The position numbers and the translations under genes are program-made. A stretch of DNA of 28,377 nucleotides from a virus: positions 1 through 28,377 of the IMG/VR virus record IMGVR_UViG_3300028596_000626. One strand, written 5' to 3'. The notes beneath the pieces were generated by a model. The model did no database searches and had not been told where the DNA came from. It saw only the letters and a list, made by a program, of their open reading frames with translations. Below are positions 6,029 through 12,523 of this stretch, in pieces; position 1 is the stretch's first letter, and every line of letters begins with the position of its first letter.

Positions 6029-7288
6029 TCACACGGGCACGCCCAGATCCTGCGCCAGCACCAGCGCATCATCACGGACCATCCGCGGCCCCGTCTTCAC
6101 CAGCCCCGGCAGCACCGACCTGGTGTGCAGGTTGTACTGGATCGTCTCCGGCGACTCGGAGAACGCCTTCCCCAGCAGCGACACCGCGGCCGTGCCCTCG
6201 CCGAGCATCCCGTGGGCGCGCGCCGACTCGATCAGATGGTAGGAGCGGCGCGTCGCCGACGGGATCTGCCCGAGGTCGAGGGACTCGGCGACCTCCAGCG
6301 CCTTCACCGGCTGCATCAGATCGCAGTGCATCGTGATCGCGTACCCGTCGACGATGCCCCGCCCGAAGATCAGCCACGGGTGGGCGTAGTCGTCCCCGAG
6401 CCGGCGTGCCGCAGCGTCGGCCTTGTCCCAGTACCGCCACGCGTCCCCGGCCTGCCCCGTCTTCGCATACGACAGGGCGACGGCGAGGTAGAGCAGCCCG
6501 CGGCGGGCGATGTGGTCGGGGTCGCTGTCGTCAGTCAGCAGGGCGGCGGCCTGCTCGGCGAGGTCCACGCGGGCCTCGGCTGCTTCACCCGCGTCGCGGT
6601 GGACGTGGTTGACGTACCAGGCTGCGGCCGCGATCGCGCGCGGGCTGTCGGCGTCCTGGGCGGCCGCCATGGCGCGGTCGCCGGTGAGGACGACGAGGTC
6701 TGGCGCGGGCTGGAAGGACAGGAAGAGTTGGGCCAGGTGGTAGGTCTCGGCGAGGGCAGTGAGGGCGCGGCGGCGGTCGGCGCCGTCCAGGGTGCGGGAG
6801 GAGTGCTGGGCGTCGGCGAGGAGGGCGGGCAGCAGCCGGACGATGCGGGTGCGGTTGCCTTCGACGGTGCGGCCGTGGGCGGTGCGGGGATCGCGGTCGT
6901 GCCACATCTGCCACGCCCTGCGCACCCGGGCGGTGAGGACGTCGGCGGGCTCCGGTTCGCGGCCGTCCGCCGTGAGCTGGTAGGAGGTGAGGGCCTGCTT
7001 CACCGTGGGCAGCTCGCCGTGCTCGGCCTTCGTGTACGTCGAGGCAGCGAGGCGTTCCTCGCCGGTCAGTTCGGTGATGTCCTCGACGCCGAGGACGTGC
7101 GCGAGGCGAAGGAGCTTGGGGAGGCGGGGCATTCCGATGCGGCCTGTCTCGATGGCCTTGACCCACTCGGTGGACTGGTCCATGAGGCCGGCGACGACGG
7201 TGCGGGTTTTGCCGGTGCGTTCGCGGGCGCGTTGGACGCGCTGGCCGAAGGTGAGTGCTGGGGGTGCGGTGTCGGTGTGCTCGGGCAT
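6029..7288 (-). CDS. XRE-family regulator with TPR-like sensor domain
   Basis: 419 residues. An XRE helix-turn-helix occupies about 12-75 (FGQRVQRARERTGKTRTVVA, then STEWVKAIETGRIGMPRLPK). The rest is all helical, with repeated pairs of amphipathic helices (AIAAAAWYVNHV, GLLYLAVALSYAKTGQAGDA, AHGMLGEGTAAVSLLGKAF), as in tetratricopeptide-type ligand or partner sensing domains. This architecture is very common in Streptomyces chromosomes, often beside small hypothetical genes, and is unusual inside a phage late region. The ATG at 7288 follows GGAG at a proper distance. The gene is divergent from the small gene at 7463 and leads into the two Cys-containing genes. Its ligand and targets are unknown; DNA binding is well supported. 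Confidence 0.9.
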   Translation of the reverse strand: MPEHTDTAPPALTFGQRVQRARERTGKTRTVVAGLMDQSTEWVKAIETGRIGMPRLPKLLRLAHVLGVEDITELTGEERLAASTYTKAEHGELPTVKQALTSYQLTADGREPEPADVLTARVRRAWQMWHDRDPRTAHGRTVEGNRTRIVRLLPALLADAQHSSRTLDGADRRRALTALAETYHLAQLFLSFQPAPDLVVLTGDRAMAAAQDADSPRAIAAAAWYVNHVHRDAGEAAEARVDLAEQAAALLTDDSDPDHIARRGLLYLAVALSYAKTGQAGDAWRYWDKADAAARRLGDDYAHPWLIFGRGIVDGYAITMHCDLMQPVKALEVAESLDLGQIPSATRRSYHLIESARAHGMLGEGTAAVSLLGKAFSESPETIQYNLHTRSVLPGLVKTGPRMVRDDALVLAQDLGVPV

Positions 7289-7462
7289 ACTGGACTCCGT
7301 TCTGACCTAGACACTCAGGACGGTACTCCGCTCTGGTGGCGGTGATGTGACGGTTGCGCCCCCTGCGCAGGCTTTGTGCTTGTGAGGGGGCGCTTCGCGT
7401 GTGCGGGGAAGTCGGCGGGATCGGGGTGAGTGATCGGCCTGGCTGATCGCTAGGCTGGTGGC

Positions 7463-7648
7463 ATGCCCCCCACTCCTTCGCCTTGCGGTGCTGTGCGTTC
7501 GGCTGCGGCCGTGAACGCTGCGATCCGGGCGATCGTTGTGGGCGCGCAGGGCAGGCCGTGGCGGGAGGCGGAGCGGGCCCTGTATGGGCTGCTTCTGGAG
7601 GAGTGGGTGGCGGCGCTCCGGGCGGAGGAGATGAGCGTCGCGGCGTGA
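7463..7648 (+). CDS. Small hypothetical protein, possibly leaderless
   Basis: 61 residues, helical, with a motif AIRAIVVGAQGRPWREAERA. No ribosome binding site is seen, but TAGGCT (7451-7456) sits at -10 distance from the ATG, which would make the mRNA leaderless, a common mode in Streptomyces. The gene is divergent from the XRE-TPR regulator, with 174 bases between their start codons. Codon bias fits a real gene, but no family is recognised. Confidence 0.5.
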   Translation: MPPTPSPCGAVRSAAAVNAAIRAIVVGAQGRPWREAERALYGLLLEEWVAALRAEEMSVAA

Positions 7649-7650
7649 CC

Positions 7651-7691
7651 CTGTAGACAGGACTACAGGCCGCCTGTAGAGTGGTCTACAG
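7651..7691 (+). promoter_or_regulatory. Promoter embedded in twin operators
   Basis: Two 18-bp dyads occur: CTGTAG-ACAGGA-CTACAG (7651-7668) and CTGTAGA-GTGG-TCTACAG (7674-7691), with centres 23 bases apart, about two helical turns. A good promoter fits exactly inside: TAGACA (7654-7659), a 17-base spacer and TAGAGT (7677-7682). Transcription would start near 7689 and lead into the HTH gene at 7725. A dimeric repressor binding both dyads would cover both promoter boxes. Confidence 0.7.
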
Positions 7692-7724
7692 ATGGAGCGA
7701 GGGGCGCTCCAAGAGGGGACCACC

Positions 7725-8081
7725 ATGCAGCGCTACGAACTCGACGCCTTCCTCGGCGACGACCACGGACTCAACGAGGACCAGATCACCGAACTCCTCG
7801 CCAAGGCCGACGAGATCGAAGAGCGCTGCGACGCAGACCCGGACGAGATGAGCGAGGAACTCGTCGCCGCCTACCGCCTCATGAGCGAGGAGCCCAACGC
7901 CGTCGTGGCCGAACTCGCCCAGCGTCGACTCGAAGCCAGCGTCGCCGAAGCCAACGCCCTCGCCGGGCTCCGGCAGGCCGCCATCGTGCTCATCGGCCGA
8001 GGCGACGCCACCGAGTCCGGGTTCGCGCGGCAGGCCGGAGTCGACCGCATGACCGTCCGGAAGTGGCTCGGCAAGAAGTAG
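7725..8081 (+). CDS. HTH-containing small regulator, probably autoregulated
   Basis: 118 residues from the ATG at 7725, with GAGGGG about six bases upstream. The N-terminal two thirds are acidic and helical (LLAKADEIEERCDADPDEMS and onward). The C-terminus ends in a helix-turn-helix, DATESGFARQAGVDRMTVRK, so the DNA-binding part is at the very end of the chain. A longer in-frame start at 7692 would lie at the predicted transcription start and is unlikely. The twin dyads at 7651-7691 are natural binding sites for this protein. It is followed by two strong hairpins. No named family is recognised. Its neighbours are island genes on the left and the convergent lysis genes on the right. Confidence 0.8.
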   Translation: MQRYELDAFLGDDHGLNEDQITELLAKADEIEERCDADPDEMSEELVAAYRLMSEEPNAVVAELAQRRLEASVAEANALAGLRQAAIVLIGRGDATESGFARQAGVDRMTVRKWLGKK

Positions 8082-8094
8082 CGGGCAGCCGTAT

Positions 8095-8158
8095 GCCTCC
8101 CGTGGGGAGCCGGGAGGCGCGGCGGGCCCCACCGGGTCGCAGCAACCCGGCAGGGCCC
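8095..8158. terminator. Two hairpins between convergent operons
   Basis: GCCTCCC (8095-8101) pairs with GGGAGGC (8112-8118). Next, a long stem at 8124-8158 has arms GGGCCCCACCGGGT and ACCCGGCAGGGCCC that match at 12 of 14 positions around a 7-base loop. There is no T-tract. They start 14 bases after the HTH gene and face the end of the leftward late operon, which fits a bidirectional terminator. Confidence 0.65.
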
Positions 8159-8353
8159 AGCAAGGGGAGTACCCGCCCGGGGGGATGGCGGCTCCCGCAC
8201 CCACACCATGCACCACAAACCAGCCACCGCGATAGATCACGACCGAAAGTAGATGACGCCACCTCATCGACCGGTTCGTCCGATACCGTCATCCCGCTGA
8301 CGACCTGGTGGGTCCAACACCCAAGCCCCCGGGGTGGTGCCCAGGGGCATCTC
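8159..8353. other. Non-coding stretch downstream of late operon
   Basis: No convincing gene is seen here. On the minus strand, just after the collagen-like gene stop, GCCCC and GGGGC can form a short stem, a weak candidate for the end of the late transcript. Together with the hairpins to its left, the whole 272-base gap between the convergent genes appears to be transcription-stop sequence. No second copy of the candidate att sequence was seen in it. Confidence 0.4.
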
Positions 8354-9019
8354 TTATGCGTACTGCCTGCGCTGAGGGTCAAGAGCCGACAACAGCCCCT
8401 GCCCATTCCCTGGCTCGTCATCCGGCTCCGGCGCCCCATCACGACGGCACACCAGCGCGTCCGGGTCATACGACGGAGCCTGCAAGCTGTAGCCGTCCGG
8501 ACAGGCAGGACCGGCCGGACCCCGGTCGCCCGTGTCGCCCTTCTCCCCCTCGGCCCCAGCGGGACCGGAAGGACCGTCCGGCCCGACAGGACCAGCGGGC
8601 CCCGGCACCGTCGAGTCCGCGCCGTTCCGCCCCGCAGGGCCCGTCGCGCCCGGGGCCGGTGTGATCGTCGGAGCGGCGACCCCCGGATCGCCCTTGTCAC
8701 CCTTGGGCCCCGGCGGGCCCGGGATCGGCACCGGTACTTCTGCCCGCGCGGGCAGATCCTCCACCGCCTGCGTCGGATCCGGCGCAACGGGCGTCGCACC
8801 TTCCGCCTTCACCTGCGCCCGAAGCGCCCGCACATCCCCCGCCAACGTCGACACCGCCGTACCCCGCAGGTCAGCCTCACGCGCCAGGTCCTGCCGGGCG
8901 TCCGCCTCCCGGTGGATGAGGAGCAGCGACAACGCCACCCCGCCGCCGAGGATCAGCAGTGCAGCCACCATCCACAGCAGGCGTCGGTTCTGATATAGCA
9001 CCAGCTCGGTCCGCGTCAT
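8354..9019 (-). CDS. Collagen-like membrane protein of lysis module
   Basis: 221 residues from the ATG at 9019, which overlaps the previous stop by ATGA. One membrane helix lies at about 13-36, with a short charged N-terminus inside the cell. A short coiled-coil-like stretch (about 38-72) follows, then a Pro-rich linker and Gly-X-Y repeats at about 101-112 and 124-171 ([29 protein letters not shown]). The tail carries two cysteines (C173, C191), probably disulfide-linked outside. This predicts a trimeric, membrane-anchored rod extending into the wall. Collagen-like repeats are known in phage fibres; here the gene is last in the lysis module. A role in lysis, wall anchoring or host surface change is open. 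It ends with TAA. Confidence 0.85.
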   Translation of the reverse strand: MTRTELVLYQNRRLLWMVAALLILGGGVALSLLLIHREADARQDLAREADLRGTAVSTLAGDVRALRAQVKAEGATPVAPDPTQAVEDLPARAEVPVPIPGPPGPKGDKGDPGVAAPTITPAPGATGPAGRNGADSTVPGPAGPVGPDGPSGPAGAEGEKGDTGDRGPAGPACPDGYSLQAPSYDPDALVCRRDGAPEPDDEPGNGQGLLSALDPQRRQYA

Positions 9020-9303
9020 GGCGCGCCTCCGAGCTGCGTGACGAGCCCGCGCAGCCGTGAGACCTCCGCCTCCAGCGCGGACACCTTCGCCTCCGCTGCC
9101 GACGCGCGCGCCTCCGCGGTCTTCTCGTCCATCTCCGCCTTGTCCCTCTCGGCCACCAGCCGCTGCGTCAGGCTGTCGTATCCCGTCACCGCGCTGGTCT
9201 CCCTGGCCGCCCGGTTCGCGCCGCGGTTGCCGTACATGGCGGCGGCCGCGGCCACCGGTCCGGCGATCAATGCGCCGATCGCCGTCAGCACGGCCGCGTC
9301 CAC
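9016..9303 (-). CDS. Small membrane protein, holin-like or accessory
   Basis: 95 residues from the GTG at 9303, with a very strong GGGGAGGTGG upstream. One N-terminal hydrophobic helix (about 3-24, [20 protein letters not shown]) is followed by a long coiled coil (about 45-88). One helix plus a cytoplasmic or external coil fits a second holin, an antiholin or a spanin-like partner. It lies between the four-helix holin and the collagen-like gene and overlaps the latter by four bases. The exact role is inferred from position. Confidence 0.8.
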   Translation of the reverse strand: MDAAVLTAIGALIAGPVAAAAAMYGNRGANRAARETSAVTGYDSLTQRLVAERDKAEMDEKTAEARASAAEAKVSALEAEVSRLRGLVTQLGGAP

Positions 9304-9339
9304 GCCACCACCACCTCCCCGACGCGCTCACGGGTCAGC

Positions 9340-9708
9340 TCAGACTGCCTTGACGACGCTGGACTCCTCCACCCTCAGCGCCGGCACCGGGGCCGTCACC
9401 TCCCGGTGCTCGAACAGCGCCAGCACCGCCGCGACCAGCGACATCCAACCCGCCTGCTCCTGCGCCGACATGTCCAGACCGAAGCCCAGGAACAGAGCCA
9501 GCATCGCGCTGGCGAGCTGGAGGATCGCCGCGCCGGCCGCGCCCGTCTTCAGGACCAGCGCCGACGCGACCGCGACGAGGCAGGCGAGGACGGTGTTGAT
9601 GAGGGTCTGCTGCTCCTCCGTGACGTCGAGGCCGTAGGCGGCGGCCAGCTTCAGGCCGATCGCGACGACGGCCAGGATGTACACGGGTTCACGCCCGAAT
9701 ACCTTCAT
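9340..9708 (-). CDS. Holin
   Basis: 122 residues from the ATG at 9708, which follows GAAGGAG; the open frame continues to 9798 but has only Arg-rich out-of-context sequence there. Hydrophobic helices lie at about 8-25, 36-53, 58-76 and 83-99, followed by a charged C-terminal tail. Holins make membrane lesions that let the endolysin reach the wall and set lysis timing. Size, helix count and its place two genes after the amidase support this call, though holins share little sequence. Confidence 0.82.
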   Translation of the reverse strand: MKVFGREPVYILAVVAIGLKLAAAYGLDVTEEQQTLINTVLACLVAVASALVLKTGAAGAAILQLASAMLALFLGFGLDMSAQEQAGWMSLVAAVLALFEHREVTAPVPALRVEESSVVKAV

Positions 9709-9709
9709 G

Positions 9710-10006
9710 TCAGTTCTCCTTCTGCGCGAGCGCGTGGGTGTGCGCGTCGAGACGCGCGTACTTCTCTTCCGTGCTGTGGCCGTCCCACGTCCCCGCACCT
9801 ACCGTGACGTGGGCGAACAGATCGATGTCTGCCGGGTTGACGTGCCACGACACCTGACCGGTCGGCAGGTCGATGAAGATGACCGGCCAGTCCGGGGCAT
9901 CCGGGTCCGCGCGGTACACGAGCATCGACGGATACTCGGCGGCGAGGTGCGCGATGAGGTGGTGCCGCTCGCGGTAGACGATCTGGAGCGCGTCGACGGC
10001 GGTCAC
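9710..10006 (-). CDS. Conserved phage protein, WDGHSTEEKYARL motif
   Basis: 98 residues from a GTG at 10006 that overlaps the endolysin stop by GTGA. It is a compact alpha/beta protein with no membrane segment. The segment GTWDGHSTEEKYARLDAHTH is a signature I associate with small proteins of Streptomyces phages; I know no function for it. Its place between endolysin and holin suggests a role around lysis, but the motif itself gives no activity. Confidence 0.8.
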   Translation of the reverse strand: MTAVDALQIVYRERHHLIAHLAAEYPSMLVYRADPDAPDWPVIFIDLPTGQVSWHVNPADIDLFAHVTVGAGTWDGHSTEEKYARLDAHTHALAQKEN

Positions 10007-10962
10007 GCGCTGTCCTTCAGTGCGTCGCCGAGCCGGTCCAGCGCCGCCTCAGCCCCGGCCTGAGCAGCCGCCTGAATCTCCGATGCGTCCAGCCCGCCGC
10101 CCTCGGCGAGCTTCCCCACAGCAGCGCTCAGCGCGGCCACCTGAGCCGTCAGCGCAGCCGTCGCCTTATCCACCCTGCGGCCCACAATCTCCGTGTTCCG
10201 CACCGCCGTCGCCAGCGAGATGAACGGGTTCACCGAGACGGTGTCCGTGTTGGGGTTGGCGATGATCCCGTCGATTGTCAGGACCCTCTTCGCGACCTTC
10301 GTCGCGTCGTCGTCGGACAGTGCCACGTCGTCCTCCTCGGGGACGGTCTGGCCCTTCGCGAGGGCGAGCAGCTTGGTGAAGTCGATGGCGCCCGGGTCGC
10401 CGTGGGTGTTCTCCGGAACGTGCATGTGGCCGCACACGCCCTTGAAGCCGTTCCACTGATCGAACGTGAAGCGCTGCCCGCCGCCGTTCGCATACGACGT
10501 GGGGTACGCCGGCCACTTCGACGGCCCGACGAGCGGGACGCCGTGCTCGGCGTTCAGCCACTTCAGGAACACCGCCAGGTCGGCAAGCGCCCAGTCCGGG
10601 GCTTCCGGCCAGTAGATGTGTTCGGCGCTGCCCCAGTTGCGGTGCGTGGCCGGGTCGCAGGTGCCGACGAGCTCGACTTGCACGACGTTCAGCGTGTTCG
10701 TCTCCACGCCGCCGCTGAGGTTCACGAGCGCACGGCTGGAGCGGTCGATGTCGAAGTGCTGGAACCAGCGCAGCTTCCGGGCGGCGAAGTCCGGCACCGC
10801 CGTCAGGTTCGGCGCGCTGCCGCCACCCCCGTAATCCGGCAGCGTCCGGCCCTCCGTCGTGTGCAGGCAGGCGACGTTCACCTCCATCACGTCGCCACCG
10901 AACCGGTTCTGGTAGAAGTAGGCGGTCGACGCGCCCGGGTACTTCTGCGGGCCAGTGGCCAT
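10003..10962 (-). CDS. Endolysin, N-acetylmuramoyl-L-alanine amidase
   Basis: 319 residues from the ATG at 10962 (MATGPQKYPG), sharing one base with the upstream stop (TGATG). The amidase_2/PGRP-type fold spans about 8-200. Likely zinc ligands are H34 (in ACLHTTEG) and H179 or H181 with D189 (in GHMHVPENTHGDPG). It would cut the amide bond between MurNAc and L-alanine. A linker follows, then a helical C-terminal part (about 222-319, SDDDATKVAKRVLTIDGII and Ala-rich coils) that looks like a spacer or oligomerisation domain rather than a known wall-binding repeat. There is no signal peptide, so release depends on the holin downstream. Confidence 0.93.
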   Translation of the reverse strand: MATGPQKYPGASTAYFYQNRFGGDVMEVNVACLHTTEGRTLPDYGGGGSAPNLTAVPDFAARKLRWFQHFDIDRSSRALVNLSGGVETNTLNVVQVELVGTCDPATHRNWGSAEHIYWPEAPDWALADLAVFLKWLNAEHGVPLVGPSKWPAYPTSYANGGGQRFTFDQWNGFKGVCGHMHVPENTHGDPGAIDFTKLLALAKGQTVPEEDDVALSDDDATKVAKRVLTIDGIIANPNTDTVSVNPFISLATAVRNTEIVGRRVDKATAALTAQVAALSAAVGKLAEGGGLDASEIQAAAQAGAEAALDRLGDALKDSA

Positions 10963-11507
10963 CACACGGCCTCCGTTCTCGGGGTGTACCGGCGGACAGT
11001 GAGCCGCCCGTAGGGGTCGACCGTGAGCCGGTCCTCGGCGACACCGTCGCCGTCCTTGTCCCACGCAGTGGAGTGCGCGTCCGCCCGGAGCACGATCACG
11101 ATCCGGTGCCCGACAGGCCAGTCCACAGGGACCACGTAGGGCACGGCCACGGCGAGGGTGATGTGGTGGGTGTCCTTCGTGACGTTCTCGCCCACCGACC
11201 CGGCCTCGCCGTCCAGCCGCCACCACGGGCGTACCGACACCGCCGGCACTGTCCCGTCCGGGCCCGGCGCCGGGTCGCAGTCGTAGGCCCACAGGTGCGC
11301 GCCCAAGCCGACGTTGTAGCCCTCGTCGTTGGTGGCCTTCATCCACGCGGACACGTCGAGGAGGTCACCCGCCTGGACGGGGACGACGACCCGCATGACG
11401 GTCTTCCACGTGCTGGTGGACAGGTCGATGACCAGGTCGGCAGGGACGACCTCGTTGGTCGTGTGGAAGCCGGTCAGATCGAGGGCGCCGGCGTTGATGA
11501 CGGTCAT
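10962..11507 (-). CDS. Tail-tip or fibre protein with Ca-loop motif
   Basis: 181 residues, beta-rich and without membrane segments. It starts at an ATG that shares a base with the upstream stop. Near the C-terminus, DKDGDGVAED has the DxDxDG spacing of EF-hand or dockerin-like calcium loops. The final strands (RLTVDPYGRLTVRRY) suggest a beta structure. Placed between the tail-tip genes and the endolysin, it is probably a virion component involved in adsorption; the family is not recognised. Confidence 0.75.
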   Translation of the reverse strand: MTVINAGALDLTGFHTTNEVVPADLVIDLSTSTWKTVMRVVVPVQAGDLLDVSAWMKATNDEGYNVGLGAHLWAYDCDPAPGPDGTVPAVSVRPWWRLDGEAGSVGENVTKDTHHITLAVAVPYVVPVDWPVGHRIVIVLRADAHSTAWDKDGDGVAEDRLTVDPYGRLTVRRYTPRTEAV

Positions 11508-11947
11508 CAGACCTCCTCGTAGATCGTGACGAGGATCTTCGTGAACGCACCCAGCACCTGGATGCCAGTGCCAGCGCTCATCGACGCCCGCAGCTTGAAC
11601 GTGTGCGAGCCGGCGGTGCCCACGGCGCCGCGCCAGATCTGCGTGTCCGTGCCGAAATCCGTCGTCACCTCGCCGCTCCAGCGCGCGTTGCCCAGGACGC
11701 TGGACCCGTCGAGCTGGAGAACCCCTGTAGCGAACGACGTGGTTGCCGAGGTGATGTCGAACGCGAACACGCCCTGCACCACGTAGTAGGCGCCGCTCGT
11801 CTCCGTCGTCAGCGTCACCGACGCGCTCGTCACGTCCGCCTCCGTCGTCGACAGGGCGATGTTGCCGCTGCCAGTCGCGTCGTACACGGCGGGCTTCAGC
11901 CGGTTGATGCGGGCTGCGGTGATGCGCTCACCAGCGAGATAGACCAT
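11507..11947 (-). CDS. Small tail protein, YLAGERITAARINRL type
   Basis: 146 residues. The N-terminus MVYLAGERITAARINRL is a signature of many actinophage tail-tip and fibre proteins, where a short helical anchor is followed by a beta-sandwich. The remaining 120 residues are Thr/Ser/Ala-rich beta strands (SASVTLTTETSGAYYVV, WRGAVGTAGSHTFKL), which fits a jelly-roll or TNF-like receptor-binding or decoration head. It is related at the N-terminus to the protein encoded just upstream (11957-12514), so the two may share the same anchor on the tail tip. Confidence 0.8.
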   Translation of the reverse strand: MVYLAGERITAARINRLKPAVYDATGSGNIALSTTEADVTSASVTLTTETSGAYYVVQGVFAFDITSATTSFATGVLQLDGSSVLGNARWSGEVTTDFGTDTQIWRGAVGTAGSHTFKLRASMSAGTGIQVLGAFTKILVTIYEEV

Positions 11948-11956
11948 GGGCGCTCC

Positions 11957-12514
11957 TCAGGCGATCCGCAGCAGTTGCAGCGACGAGTCGGTGAACAAGG
12001 TGACGGGACTGGCGTCAGAGGTCTGCTGCGACCAGTCGAGGGAGTACGTGCCACCGACGGAGCCGACACGGATAGTCGCCTTCAGGAGCAGCGTCAGCGC
12101 CGTCCCAACACCCAGGCAGCCGAAGGACTTGGCGGCCGCGATGTCGTTGGATTCGATACGGAGCGGATAGCCGCGGGACTGCACCGAGTCGCTGACGATC
12201 GCTGGCGTGGTGTTGAAGCTAACGACCGGGGAGTGGCCCGCGCCCCAGCCGAACCACTCGCCCTCCGTGCCACTGGGCACGGTCCAGTCGAGCAGCAGGT
12301 CGGCCGCGGTCGGGCCGTCGTACTTCAGCCAGCCGTCCAGCGTGTACACCGCGCCGGCAGTCAGCGTGAACTGAAGCTGCGTATCCGCAGCTGGCGTCGT
12401 GACCGCTGCGCGTGGGAGGTCAGAGGTCCTCCGCGCGACGAGCGGCTGCGCGGAGGAGAGCAGCGACGCAGTGAGCCGTCGCCCGGCCAGGTATGTCGGG
12501 TACGCCTCAGGCAT
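11957..12514 (-). CDS. Small tail protein, YLAGRRLTASLL type
   Basis: 185 residues. The N-terminus PTYLAGRRLTASLLSSAQP matches the anchor motif of the downstream gene (YLAG-[ER]-R-[IL]-TA). The body is a predicted beta-sandwich (LQFTLTAGAVYTLDGWLKYD, LTLLLKATIRVGSVGG). It lies directly behind the large minor tail protein and likely assembles with it at the tail tip. Receptor binding is a reasonable guess, unproven by sequence. Confidence 0.8.
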   Translation of the reverse strand: MPEAYPTYLAGRRLTASLLSSAQPLVARRTSDLPRAAVTTPAADTQLQFTLTAGAVYTLDGWLKYDGPTAADLLLDWTVPSGTEGEWFGWGAGHSPVVSFNTTPAIVSDSVQSRGYPLRIESNDIAAAKSFGCLGVGTALTLLLKATIRVGSVGGTYSLDWSQQTSDASPVTLFTDSSLQLLRIA

Positions 12515-12523
12515 TCGTCCTCC

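Noticed and set aside
8124-8158. Second attachment site between lysis genes and the island
   Set aside because: The strong symmetry here is a hairpin with a short loop in a convergent intergenic gap, and it shares no sequence with the 4532-4577 candidate.
8159-8353. Possible small leftward gene after the collagen-like gene
   Set aside because: A short ATG frame exists but has no ribosome binding site and its translation shows no recognisable pattern.
8354-8800. Gly-X-Y repeats as evidence for a tail fibre
   Set aside because: The membrane helix and the place after the holins make a virion fibre less likely, though not excluded.
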